Notes under the pieces: model-generated
What the model saw: only the letters and a program-made list of their open reading frames with translations
Told to the model about the DNA's origin: nothing
Databases searched by the model: none
Program-made: the position numbers and the translations under genes
In this document: in pieces, positions 8,719 to 17,159 of the stretch
Layout of the letters: each line of letters starts with the position of its first letter
Position numbering within the stretch: the stretch's first letter is position 1
NCBI GenBank assembly: GCA_009781045.1
Contig: WQYW01000042.1
Span: forward strand, 1-34,493
From: Alphaproteobacteria bacterium
GTDB lineage: Bacteria; Pseudomonadota; Alphaproteobacteria; Rhizobiales; Xanthobacteraceae
DNA length: 34,493 nt
Direction: 5' to 3'

Positions 8719-9780
8719 TGATCTGCGCCTCCGAACGGCAGTTCCTTCGCCATAGAGCAGCCCGCCAGGTTAAGCCTCGCCTAACGTCTTTCGGGCGCCG
8801 GAATGCCTTGCAAAAAGCCTTCGCCGCTCCGGCATGGTGCTTTCCGCACCGCGCACGACACCTGACCGCATGCGACAAACGAATCCTGGCGCGCGACGTA
8901 ACAGAACCAGTAGAAAGTGACAAGAATACCACGAAACGATGTCCCCCCCGCGGCCAGCATGCCGACCGGCGGCGCCCCGCTCCCGGTGCAGGCCTCCCCC
9001 GCTTTCCTGACCACATTCCGGCGAATCCCGCCCCAATCGCAGCCGTCGCGACCCCAGGCTCCCGCCAGCCCCGGAGCGGCCACCAACCACGGACCCAAAT
9101 CGCCACCGGGGGCGAGGCTCGTTTCCGGGCTCCGGGATGGTCTTTAATCAATCTTGTCCCTGTTTCTCACTTTATCCTCTTGTCCTCTTTTCCTCCCTTT
9201 TCTTCCCTTTTCTTCCCTTGCGGTCCTCTTGCACGGAAGGATTATTCCCCCTATGTTCCTAGGGCTGATTGGCCCGAATCTGTTGTGTGGCATTCAGCCT
9301 CCCGGTGCATCGCAGGACGTCTCGATTTTGAGACAGCCCGCGTTTCTCTCTTCTTCAAAGCCAGCGCGGAGCGCGGCAGCGACGTGAGAGAGGGTTCACG
9401 CAGCGGCAGGCATTCGCTTTACGGCTGTCCTGGTTACCGGGGAGGTTTTCCCAAACCAGTGCAGCCAATAATCCCCAGGCGGGCGCTTCGGCCTTTCGTC
9501 TGTGAGCCAGCAGCAACTGATCAAGGGCGGTCATCTGCCCTCCAACGTTTTCATGTGGGCCGACGCTTGATGCGCCAGACTGCGCCAACGACAACCGAGC
9601 ACCGTTTGCCAACGCCATGGAGCGAGATTTCCGGGTGGCGGATGACGTTTTCGGTTTGCCGGGACAGGATTGCGCGTTGCGGCCCTTCCCTCCCCCCTGA
9701 ATCAGGTCGACCGACCCCTTCTCCGACAGCGCGTTCCGCGCCATCGGCTTATCGCGTCCGTCGCCGCCAAGAGTTTACCT
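8719..9780. other. Divergent amiC/rne intergenic region and probable long rne leader
   Basis: More than 1 kb without a credible gene between two divergent starts. It contains a pyrimidine-only stretch on the plus strand around 9190-9225 with repeated CCTTTTCTT units, and a small inverted repeat CCCTA-TGTTCC-TAGGG at 9248-9263. Both promoters must be here. In E. coli a long structured rne 5' UTR mediates RNase E autoregulation; whether this leader does the same is inference. Confidence 0.45.
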
Positions 9781-12700
9781 ATGCCCAGCAAAATGTTGAT
9801 CGATGCCACTCACCCGGAGGAGACCCGGGTTGTCGTGGTCCGCGGCAATCGTGTCGAGGAATTTGACTTCGAGACCGCGCAGCGCAGACAGCTGCGCGGC
9901 AATATCTACCTCGCCAAGGTGACACGGGTCGAACCGTCGCTGCAGGCCGCCTTTATCGAATATGGCGGCAATCGTCACGGCTTTCTCGCCTTCAGCGAAA
10001 TCCATCCCGACTACTATCAGATCCCGGTCGCTGATCGTCAGGCCCTGATCGAGGCGGAGGAGCAGGCGCATCGCGAAGCCGAGGAGGAGAGCGAAAGCAG
10101 TTCCAGCTCCCGCCGGCGCTCGCGCCATCGCGGAGCGCGCCGGCGCAGCCATGGCGGAGAGCGCATCCAGAGCGACCTGGTCGAGGGTCTGGTGGCGGAA
10201 ACCACCGACGTCGGACACGTGCCGATCACCGAACATGGCGAGCCCCTCCCCCATCACGGCATCGCCCATGACGGGGAGCACTCCTATGCCGACAGTGACC
10301 CCCATGAGGGCTATGAGCCCCATGAATTTGGCCATTATGACGCAGCCCACGGCGACGTCGCCGACGACGCCGGTCGTCGCGACGCGGATGCCGCCCCTGC
10401 CGACGGCGACGACGCGCCGCACGACGTGGACCATGATCACGATGGCGAAGATCACGAGGACGCCTCAGAAGCCGACGACGCCGGTCATCACCCCGCCTTT
10501 TTTGACAGCGGGCAGCCCTTCCCTGTTCCTGGGGACGACGATGCGCAGATCCAACCGTCCAGCCTTGAGGCCGAAGCGGAGCGCGGCCTGGAGTTGGTGA
10601 CCAGCGACCTGTTCGATTCCTTCCCCCCCTCGTTCTCCGCAGAATCCACCGCTGTCGATTCCGTGATCACCGATCCTGGAGCGGCTCCTGCTGCAGAAAG
10701 CGGCGCCATGGACGCTGTCAGGGAGGCCGGCAGCGCCGAAGACAGCGAAGGCGACGACGCCGAGGAGATCGAGGAGGATGTGGTCGAATCCGTCGGCGGC
10801 AACGACGTGCTCGAGGAGGTTCCGGAGCGCCCCTTCCGTCCTCGCCGCCAATACAAGATCCAGGAGGTCATCAAGCGCCGCCAGGTCATGCTGGTGCAGG
10901 TGGTCAAGGAGGAGCGGGGCAACAAGGGCGCGGCGCTGACCACCTATCTTTCGCTTGCCGGGCGCTATGCCGTCCTGATGCCCAACACCGCCCGCGGCGG
11001 TGGCATCAGCCGCAAGATCACCTCGGCCCAGGACCGCATGCGGCTCAAGGAAGTGGTGCAGGAACTCGACGTCCCCGAGGGCATGGGCATCATCCTGCGC
11101 ACCGCCGGCGCCTCCCGCACCAAGCCGGAGATCAAGCGCGATTTCGAATATCTGATCCGGATGTGGGAAACGGTGCGCGACCTCACCCTGAATTCGCAGG
11201 CCCCGACCCTGGTTTATGAGGAAGGTTCGCTGATCAAGCGCTCGCTGCGCGATCTCTTCAACAAGGAAATCGACGAGATCCTGGTCGCCGGCGATTCGGG
11301 CTACCGCGAAGCCCGCGACTTCATGAAGATGCTGATGCCGCCCAGCGTTCGGGCGGTCAAACAATACCGTGACGGTCAGCCGCTGTTTTCACGCATGGGG
11401 GTTGAGAGCCAGCTGGACGCCATGTTCTCGCCGACCGTGCAGTTGCGCTCCGGTGGCTATCTCGTGATCAACCAGACCGAGGCACTGGTCTCGATCGACG
11501 TTAACTCCGGCCGCTCCACCCGTGAGCACCATATCGAGGACACCGCACTCAAGACCAATCTGGAGGCCGCCGAGGAGGTTGCGCGCCAGCTGCGCCTGCG
11601 CGATCTCGCCGGGCTGATCGTGATCGATTTCATCGACATGGACGAGAAACGCAACAACCGTGCGGTGGAACGCAAGCTCTCCGACTGCCTGAGGCAGGAT
11701 CGCGCCCGCATCCAGGTGGGCCGGATCTCCCATTTCGGTCTCCTGGAAATGTCGCGCCAGCGCATCCGCGCCAGTGTGCTGGAAAGCTCGACCGAGCCCT
11801 GCCCCCATTGCAGCGGCACCGGCCATGTCCGCTCGGTGTCGTCGGTGGCGCTCCAGCTGCTGCGCGGGCTTGAGGAAGTCCTGATGAAGGGGGCGACCCA
11901 TAATCTCGTGGTCCACACCCGCACCGAGGTCGCCCTCTACGTCCTCAATCACAAGCGCGGTCATCTTCGCAACCTTGAGGACAGTTTCAAGGTCACGCTG
12001 TCGATCATCGCCGACCAGAGTGTCACCGGGCCGCAGTCCTTCATCATTGAGCGCGGCGACCAGGTCCATACCCTCGAGGCTGCCAAGGCTCTGCTGGCGA
12101 GCCAGATCGCGGCAGGTGTCAACCCGATCGAGGAAAATGACAACGACGACGATGGCGACGTCGATTTCGACTTCGAAGTGGAGGATGCCGACAGCGACGA
12201 TCCGGCGGCCGACGGAGCCGCCGCCGATCCGGACGGCCAGCGCCGCAAGCGCCGACGCCGCCGGCGCGGCCGCGTCGCCAGCGGGCGCGACTTCGAACTT
12301 CGTGAAGACAGCCCGCCAGCATCCTCCGAGCCGGCACCAGGCAGCGCCGAACCTGAAGAGGAAAACGACGGCGGGGAGGACAGCGAGGAATCCGAGGGAC
12401 AGGCCGGTCTCGCCCGTGACGAGCAGGCGGGCAACCGGCGCAAGCGGGGACGTCGCGGTGGACGTCGCCGTCGCAGTGGCATGCCGGACGAAGGGCTGGC
12501 GGGTTCGATCAGCGACGACATCGGTCTGAACGATGGTGCCGATGCCACCGAGGCGGGTGCCGATTTCGCCGGCATGGCGGCGGAAAGCCAGCCAGCCAGC
12601 GCCTGGATCGAAAGCCCGGTTCAGGATCAGCCGCAGGACCCGGAGGCCGATCCGTTGCCCGCGCACCTGCCTGTCCAGGTTGAAATACATCTGCCCACCC

Positions 12701-13044
12701 CGCTCGAAACCGAACGACAGGCTCGGGTCCGGGCCCCTCGTGAGAAAGCGGCCGAGGCACCGGTCGCGGTCAGCGCCCCTCAAACAGCGGCGGAACCCGC
12801 TGTTGCCGAGACAGCGGCTGAAACCGAACCGTCGCCGGCGCCGCGCGCCCCGCGTCGCCGTTCCACCGTGCGTGAGAAGGTCGGCTTCACCTCCCAGAGC
12901 CAGGCTGACCCGATCCAGACGGAGCCGACGTCGGAACAGCCTCCTTCTGTAGAAACGACCGATTCCGCGCCGGTGGCGTCCGATTCCGGTGACACTCCCT
13001 CCCCTCGGGCCGGGTGGTGGTCGCGCCGTGAGAGCAGCGACTGA
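9781..13044 (+). CDS. rne: Ribonuclease E
   Basis: The main endoribonuclease of mRNA decay and rRNA/tRNA processing and scaffold of the degradosome. I start it at ATG 9781 (MPSKMLIDATHPEETRVVVV, like the alphaproteobacterial N-terminus), giving 1087 residues. The S1 domain (about 37-90 and 358-430) is split by a ~260-residue acidic insert (about 97-355) containing a His/Asp-rich part (about 144-240). The catalytic core has D573 (SIDVNSGRST) and D616 (IDFIDMDEKRNN) for Mg2+, and the Zn-link C674/C677 (CPHCSGTG). Two basic patches, RRKRRRRRRGR (821-831) and RRKRGRRGGRRRR (886-898), are probably RNA-binding. The acidic, Pro/Ala-rich C-terminal half should be disordered and ends in GWWSRRESSD. 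An AAGAG motif 7 nt upstream of the ATG could be the ribosome binding site. Confidence 0.95.
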   Translation: MPSKMLIDATHPEETRVVVVRGNRVEEFDFETAQRRQLRGNIYLAKVTRVEPSLQAAFIEYGGNRHGFLAFSEIHPDYYQIPVADRQALIEAEEQAHREAEEESESSSSSRRRSRHRGARRRSHGGERIQSDLVEGLVAETTDVGHVPITEHGEPLPHHGIAHDGEHSYADSDPHEGYEPHEFGHYDAAHGDVADDAGRRDADAAPADGDDAPHDVDHDHDGEDHEDASEADDAGHHPAFFDSGQPFPVPGDDDAQIQPSSLEAEAERGLELVTSDLFDSFPPSFSAESTAVDSVITDPGAAPAAESGAMDAVREAGSAEDSEGDDAEEIEEDVVESVGGNDVLEEVPERPFRPRRQYKIQEVIKRRQVMLVQVVKEERGNKGAALTTYLSLAGRYAVLMPNTARGGGISRKITSAQDRMRLKEVVQELDVPEGMGIILRTAGASRTKPEIKRDFEYLIRMWETVRDLTLNSQAPTLVYEEGSLIKRSLRDLFNKEIDEILVAGDSGYREARDFMKMLMPPSVRAVKQYRDGQPLFSRMGVESQLDAMFSPTVQLRSGGYLVINQTEALVSIDVNSGRSTREHHIEDTALKTNLEAAEEVARQLRLRDLAGLIVIDFIDMDEKRNNRAVERKLSDCLRQDRARIQVGRISHFGLLEMSRQRIRASVLESSTEPCPHCSGTGHVRSVSSVALQLLRGLEEVLMKGATHNLVVHTRTEVALYVLNHKRGHLRNLEDSFKVTLSIIADQSVTGPQSFIIERGDQVHTLEAAKALLASQIAAGVNPIEENDNDDDGDVDFDFEVEDADSDDPAADGAAADPDGQRRKRRRRRRGRVASGRDFELREDSPPASSEPAPGSAEPEEENDGGEDSEESEGQAGLARDEQAGNRRKRGRRGGRRRRSGMPDEGLAGSISDDIGLNDGADATEAGADFAGMAAESQPASAWIESPVQDQPQDPEADPLPAHLPVQVEIHLPTPLETERQARVRAPREKAAEAPVAVSAPQTAAEPAVAETAAETEPSPAPRAPRRRSTVREKVGFTSQSQADPIQTEPTSEQPPSVETTDSAPVASDSGDTPSPRAGWWSRRESSD

Positions 13045-13111
13045 CATCCTGAGGGCCTTGAGCAGGCAGGACAAGCGCGCAGAAAAGCGGGGCGCGCGCG
13101 GGGGGCAGACG

Positions 13112-13136
13112 GTCAACGGGTTGAAAAACCCGTGAC
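13112..13136 (+). terminator. Hairpin with GAAA loop downstream of rne
   Basis: ACGGGTT-GAAA-AACCCGT (13116-13133) forms a perfect 7-bp stem with a GAAA tetraloop, extended by GTC/GAC with one bulged A. It lies about 70 nt past the rne stop. There is no T-run, so it may be an mRNA 3'-end or stability structure rather than a true intrinsic terminator. Confidence 0.35.
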
Positions 13137-13717
13137 GGCCCACCGCGCCTCCCTGATCCCCCGCGCAATGCGATTGGCATTGCAGCCAGAACCGATCCGG
13201 CCACGGATCCACGAGATGGGCCGTTTCGGCGTCCAGCCGGATTGAGGGTTGAGGTGGTGCTCTGCGATATCGGCGCGATCGAGGGATCGTGCGTGGCCTG
13301 CTGCTCCATACTCAACATCGGCATTCAGGCCGCGTCCCGCCGTTCTCCGCTCCTCCCATCGTCCCGATAAGGACCGATGTGCTGCGCACTGGTCCTCACT
13401 GTCGACTCATCTGCCCCGAGGTGGATCCCCCCTTGCAATCGCGGCAGTTCCGGCGCGGTTTGAAGCGGGAAGCCTGGCATCGGTCTGCCGGCCATGCCCT
13501 CAAACCTCAAAAGACTTTCGCCATGTTGGTCCTCTTGGTCCTTGGGCCTTGGGCCTTGCTTGCCGGATCTTCTGGCAGCATCCTGGCATCCCTGCGGCGT
13601 CGTCTCAGCACCGTCTTCTCACGGCCTGCACGAAGCGAACATGCCCGGACGTCGTCATGTCCAGGTCCTGATCGACAAGCCGCGTGAGGGTTGCACAAAA
13701 CGGTCGCGCCCCCTGTT

Positions 13718-13747
13718 GACCTGTCACAGAGGACAGGGTCATTTTTT
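13718..13747 (+). terminator. Strong Rho-independent terminator, no gene directly upstream
   Basis: GACCTGTC (13718-13725), loop ACAGAG, GACAGGGTC (13732-13740; one bulged G) and then A plus six Ts (13742-13747). It has the form of a canonical plus-strand terminator. The nearest upstream plus-strand gene is rne, whose stop is about 670 nt away, so either the rne transcript has a long 3' UTR or a separate small RNA ends here. Confidence 0.65.
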
Positions 13748-14061
13748 CTCCTTCCCACCATGGACCTGCAGAACAGCCTCGACGGATTGCCGGCTTGGCC
13801 TTGTCAACTCCGCCACCTTCGCCGACGGCACCGTTCTGGCAAACTTCAGGACGATCTCTTCAACCTGAAAACTGCAGTTGGCAGGCCGTCGTGACGGAAA
13901 AAGCCAGATATTCACATTGGTTTGGGACGGATCCAGCCACTCTCGGATCGTCACCCGTCGGGGGAACGGGGCGCGTGCAAAATCCGGTGTCGAGACAATC
14001 ATCTTACCGCGAAGTTTCGGAGTGGCCGGCCCGGATCAGATGAGAGCACGGCGGCACCGGC

Positions 14062-15255
14062 TCAGGTGTCCGACGGATGCGGCGGGAGTGACGTGGTGGG
14101 GCGTTGTGAGAAGACCATCACCATGCCAGCCGTCCAGCCGATGGGAAAGCCGAGTGTCAGCGAGATGAGGGCGATCATGCCGACATTGCGGTGCCGGCGA
14201 CGAAGAGCGATCAGTGACGGGATTGCATGGAAGACGATCACGAAACTGACGGCGACCTGGAGGAGCACAGCATCAGCCGGCGCCACAGGACCGGCAATAA
14301 CTGCGTAGGCGATGGGGAGCAGGAAAACCAGCAGGAGGGCTGCGAGCAGCGGCATCGTAAGGCGACGGTACCCCCAGCTCACCAACAGGGCGAAAAGAGC
14401 GATGAGTGCGATCAGGATCGAAAGGATACCGAGCGTCCGGTCGGCTTCGGGTGAGAACAGCCGGGTCATGCAGCGCACAGGGGCAAATGGACGTTCCTGG
14501 CAGATCATCTTCCCGGGGCTGTCGGCGGCAGCTTTCCGCAATATTTTATCAAGCCGCTCTTTCGCGGCACTTGTCGTTGTATAAGAGGCGCCCTGGCTGA
14601 CGGCCTTGCGGTACCAAAGTGCAGCCTCGTTGTTGTCCCGAGGAGCCCCGCGGCCCGCAGCATACATGTCGCCAAGACTGATCATGGCGTCTGGGAGCCC
14701 CCCTTCGGCGGCCTTGCGGAACCAGACTATGGCCTGAGCGTCGTCGGGCCACCCGTCAAGAAGTTTGGCATAGACCACGCCGAGATTCGACTTGGCGGTC
14801 GCGCTGCCGTGGTCAGCGGATTTGCGAAGCCAGGCGATCGCCTGGGGGAAAGACGAGCCTTGCGCGTGTATCATCCCGATGTTGTTTTCGGCGGCAGCGC
14901 TGCCCTGCTCGGCAGCCTTGCGGTACCAGAACAGGGCGAGTTCACGGTCGCGTGAAATCGTGGTTCCCCCCATTTGATAGCACCTGCCAAGTTCGAATTG
15001 CGCTGCGGCGTCTCCCGCTTCCGCAGAAACACGCATCTTTGCAACGTCCCCTGTTTCAGGCTGTTCGCCGCCAACAGCTTCGAGGGAGCCCCACAACGGC
15101 CACAACGGGGAGATCGGCAGCGGCACAGGAGATGCGCAGGAGATGCGCAGGAGAAGAACGGTGCAGACGGCGAGCGGCAAGAAATCGCATCCGTTGATTC
15201 CGTTGTTTCGGTGAGACGCAGGGGAGGCGGTGGCTGGACGGTGGACGCGCTGCAA
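14062..15255 (-). CDS. Sel1-repeat protein with four C-terminal membrane helices
   Basis: A protein of up to 397 residues. Four Sel1 (TPR-like) repeats are clear at about 79-117, 118-150, 151-186 and 187-222, each with the A..LG..Y....A..W.RKAA..G pattern. After a loop with Cys at about 251 and 262, four hydrophobic helices follow at about 275-295, 299-322, 328-351 and 358-381. An N-terminal hydrophobic stretch (about 25-40) might be a signal or anchor. The outermost start is TTG 15255 and is uncertain; M74 is an inner alternative. Sel1 repeats mediate protein-protein contacts. I cannot assign a function. It is a lone gene in a gene-poor region, pointing the opposite way from rne and the M48 protease gene. 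Confidence 0.7.
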   Translation of the reverse strand: MQRVHRPATASPASHRNNGINGCDFLPLAVCTVLLLRISCASPVPLPISPLWPLWGSLEAVGGEQPETGDVAKMRVSAEAGDAAAQFELGRCYQMGGTTISRDRELALFWYRKAAEQGSAAAENNIGMIHAQGSSFPQAIAWLRKSADHGSATAKSNLGVVYAKLLDGWPDDAQAIVWFRKAAEGGLPDAMISLGDMYAAGRGAPRDNNEAALWYRKAVSQGASYTTTSAAKERLDKILRKAAADSPGKMICQERPFAPVRCMTRLFSPEADRTLGILSILIALIALFALLVSWGYRRLTMPLLAALLLVFLLPIAYAVIAGPVAPADAVLLQVAVSFVIVFHAIPSLIALRRRHRNVGMIALISLTLGFPIGWTAGMVMVFSQRPTTSLPPHPSDT

Positions 15256-15845
15256 TGCGGCAGAAAGACGGCGAAAGTGCGGCCGGATCCGCCGGGTGCT
15301 GCAGTCCGCACCGGCTGCGCAAAAGGAGGCGGCAATACCCGTCGCTGGTCAGGGGCGGGCACGGGGCGCGTCGGGGGGATGGTAACGGCACGTCCGATGC
15401 GCAAAGTCGCAACCGCCCATCCAGGCGCTTCGCCACTGTGATCCAGTCTGAAGATCTGCAACGCCGCTGGTTTGCGGTGTGGCACGGCATTTGGCAGAAC
15501 GACGAGCGACGTGGGTCGGGCGTTGCGGACGCCCGGGCCGCAGCGTCCGACTGGCCATAGCAGGTGGCGGCCACAATCGCGCAGAGAGGTGTCCGATTCC
15601 ACGCACTCGTTCGCCTTAGAAGGACGGCCAACGATGAACAGGAAACAGTTTGGGCTGAACCAGTTTCATTTCTGAGTTCTGAGTCACAGACACTCGCAAC
15701 AGGATGAAACCCGCGAACAAGGTCAGGGAACCAGCGACGGAGCCGATGGCGCCAGGGATCAGGACCAGAAGGAACTGCGAATCAGGAAAGTACGCTGTTG
15801 GACTTGAGAGCCGGCTCTCTCGTGACAGCAGCACGGAGACCTGTG

Positions 15846-15935
15846 CACAAGACATGGCGGCACAAGACATGGCGGCACAAGACATGGCGGCACAAGACAT
15901 GGCGGCACAAGACATGGCGGCACAAGACATGGCAC
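15846..15935. repeat. 15-bp minisatellite, six tandem copies
   Basis: Unit CACAAGACATGGCGG is repeated five times perfectly (15846-15920), with a sixth copy differing in the last two bases. Because the unit is a multiple of three, several frames stay open through it (AQDMA repeats on the plus strand, MSCAA or CLVPP repeats on the minus strand); this openness is not evidence of coding. There are no spacers, so it is not a CRISPR array. Confidence 0.95.
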
Positions 15936-15954
15936 CGACCCTGGCACCGACCCT
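15931..15954. repeat. 12-bp tandem duplication adjoining the minisatellite
   Basis: Unit GGCACCGACCCT occurs twice in direct succession, starting within the last copy of the 15-bp array. The two arrays share the GGC junction, consistent with replication slippage. Confidence 0.85.
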
Positions 15955-16122
15955 GGCTTCAAAAGAGGCTTTGGGCGGCCCCTTGCTTCACCAACGTGGC
16001 ACCGATCCAAGGCCTGCCGCCGGACACCCGGAAGTCGCCATGTCCAGGTCTCGATGACGCATTCTGCTCCCATAATCGGGCACCCAACGTTTCCTCCATT
16101 GCGTCATACACAGGATAGAGGC

Positions 16123-16272
16123 CATCCCATCCGGATGGGGAAACTGGCTGCCTTCCCTGAACCCGACAGACACCTCCACCCCCTTGTGGGCATGATCGAA
16201 TTCAACCCCTCGCACCTCCCAGGGGGCGCCAATACCAAGGGGCCGTCCGAACATCTCATCTTCCAGCTGCAT
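16123..16272 (-). pseudogene. Remnant of an ISL3-family transposase N-terminus
   Basis: From ATG 16272 the minus strand reads MQLEDEMFGRPLGIGAPWEV, then RGVEFD...GVEVSVGFREGS and FPHPDG. This resembles from memory the first ~50 residues of ISL3-type transposases (LEDELFGRALGI..PW.V..V.FD...K.L.V..DF..GS.F.HP). After about residue 50 the expected continuation (PVHDT....RHLNFFQH..) is lost; a PVYD-like fragment survives in another frame just downstream, so there is at least one frameshift, and the zinc-binding and DDE parts are missing. No terminal inverted repeats were recognised. I cannot confirm this without a search. Confidence 0.5.
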
Positions 16273-17159
16273 TCGTCGCTCTCTCTCTGCACCTGGTCCA
16301 GACAGACTTTGAAAGGCAATCGCGCAAGGCCCGAGCACCCCGCCAAACTGCCCTTTGAAGGCAAGGGGCCCTGCACTGGACACGACGGCGATCGCCGGAG
16401 CGGGAAGCGGAGCCTTTGCCGTTGCCCCCCGCCCGAGAACGCCAATCGATACAGGGAATACAGGAAACCGGTGCCGACGTATAGTTCGTAGATGCACCGC
16501 GGTTTGGGACTTTCGCGAGGCTTTCAACAGATAACAGATGGTTGCGCAAAAGAACTGCAACCCACTCAAATCCGATCAGCTGCCGTGGCTCCCCCCGCAT
16601 TCGGCTGCGCAATCCTCAGGTCTCGGCGCGCGGCTGTCATGACTCATGACACCCGTCGCTGGTGTCGAGCACGGTGATTGCTGTCCGCGCACGCAACCGG
16701 TTCACCGGCCGATTTGCGCTCAGGGCACTGGCGTCTTGCGCGCTGCCCCTCGGGTCTTGATCTCCAGCACTTCAACCTTCAACCGATGCCATCAATGCTC
16801 CGCTTTACAGCGAGGCCTCGGGCGTCGCCAATCGCAGCGCCCGCAATCTTTCAAAATCACAATCGGCACGCGATCAAAAATCCGCGACAGGGGAGATCAA
16901 GAGCCTCGCGTTTCGAATTGATTTCTTTTGCTTTTCCTGAAATTGCAGGAATCCCGGCACGACCCTCCCGGCCCCTCCCGGCTTTTCGCTGTCGCCTGCG
17001 CCCGCGATATCTGCTATGGGCCTTCGTTCAGGATCTTCGCGCCGCCTCGCGTTGCCCTCCCTTCCTGGTCGTTACGAAAAGGCAATGTGACGTGCCTTTC
17101 TCCGGGGGGCAGTGTGGGCTCAAGGCTATTTCCTTTTTCACCAATCGCCAGGACCGATC

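Larger units (their letters stand above)
13045..14061. other. Gene-free region downstream of rne
   Basis: About 1 kb with no credible coding sequence. It contains a hairpin shortly after rne and a strong intrinsic terminator at 13718-13747, both listed separately. A short direct repeat (CCTTGGG twice) lies near 13540-13555. Confidence 0.5.
15256..17159. other. Gene-poor region with minisatellite and transposase remnant
   Basis: About 1.9 kb without an intact gene. It holds a 15-bp tandem array (15846-15935), a 12-bp tandem pair (15931-15954) and a short stretch on the minus strand that resembles the N-terminus of an ISL3-family transposase (16123-16272). Open frames elsewhere here are Arg/Pro/Ser/Cys-rich and look non-coding. 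Confidence 0.5.

Noticed and set aside
11389..13212. About 600-codon open frame antisense to rne
   Set aside because: RNase E is secure on the plus strand; the antisense translation has no recognisable fold and reflects codon bias.
15846..15935. Tandem array considered as CRISPR
   Set aside because: The copies are directly adjacent with no spacers, only 15 bp long, and no cas gene is nearby.
15704..16057. Small plus-strand frame with AQDMA pentapeptide repeats
   Set aside because: The repeat comes from a 15-bp minisatellite that stays open in several frames; no plausible ribosome binding site or flanking protein sequence.
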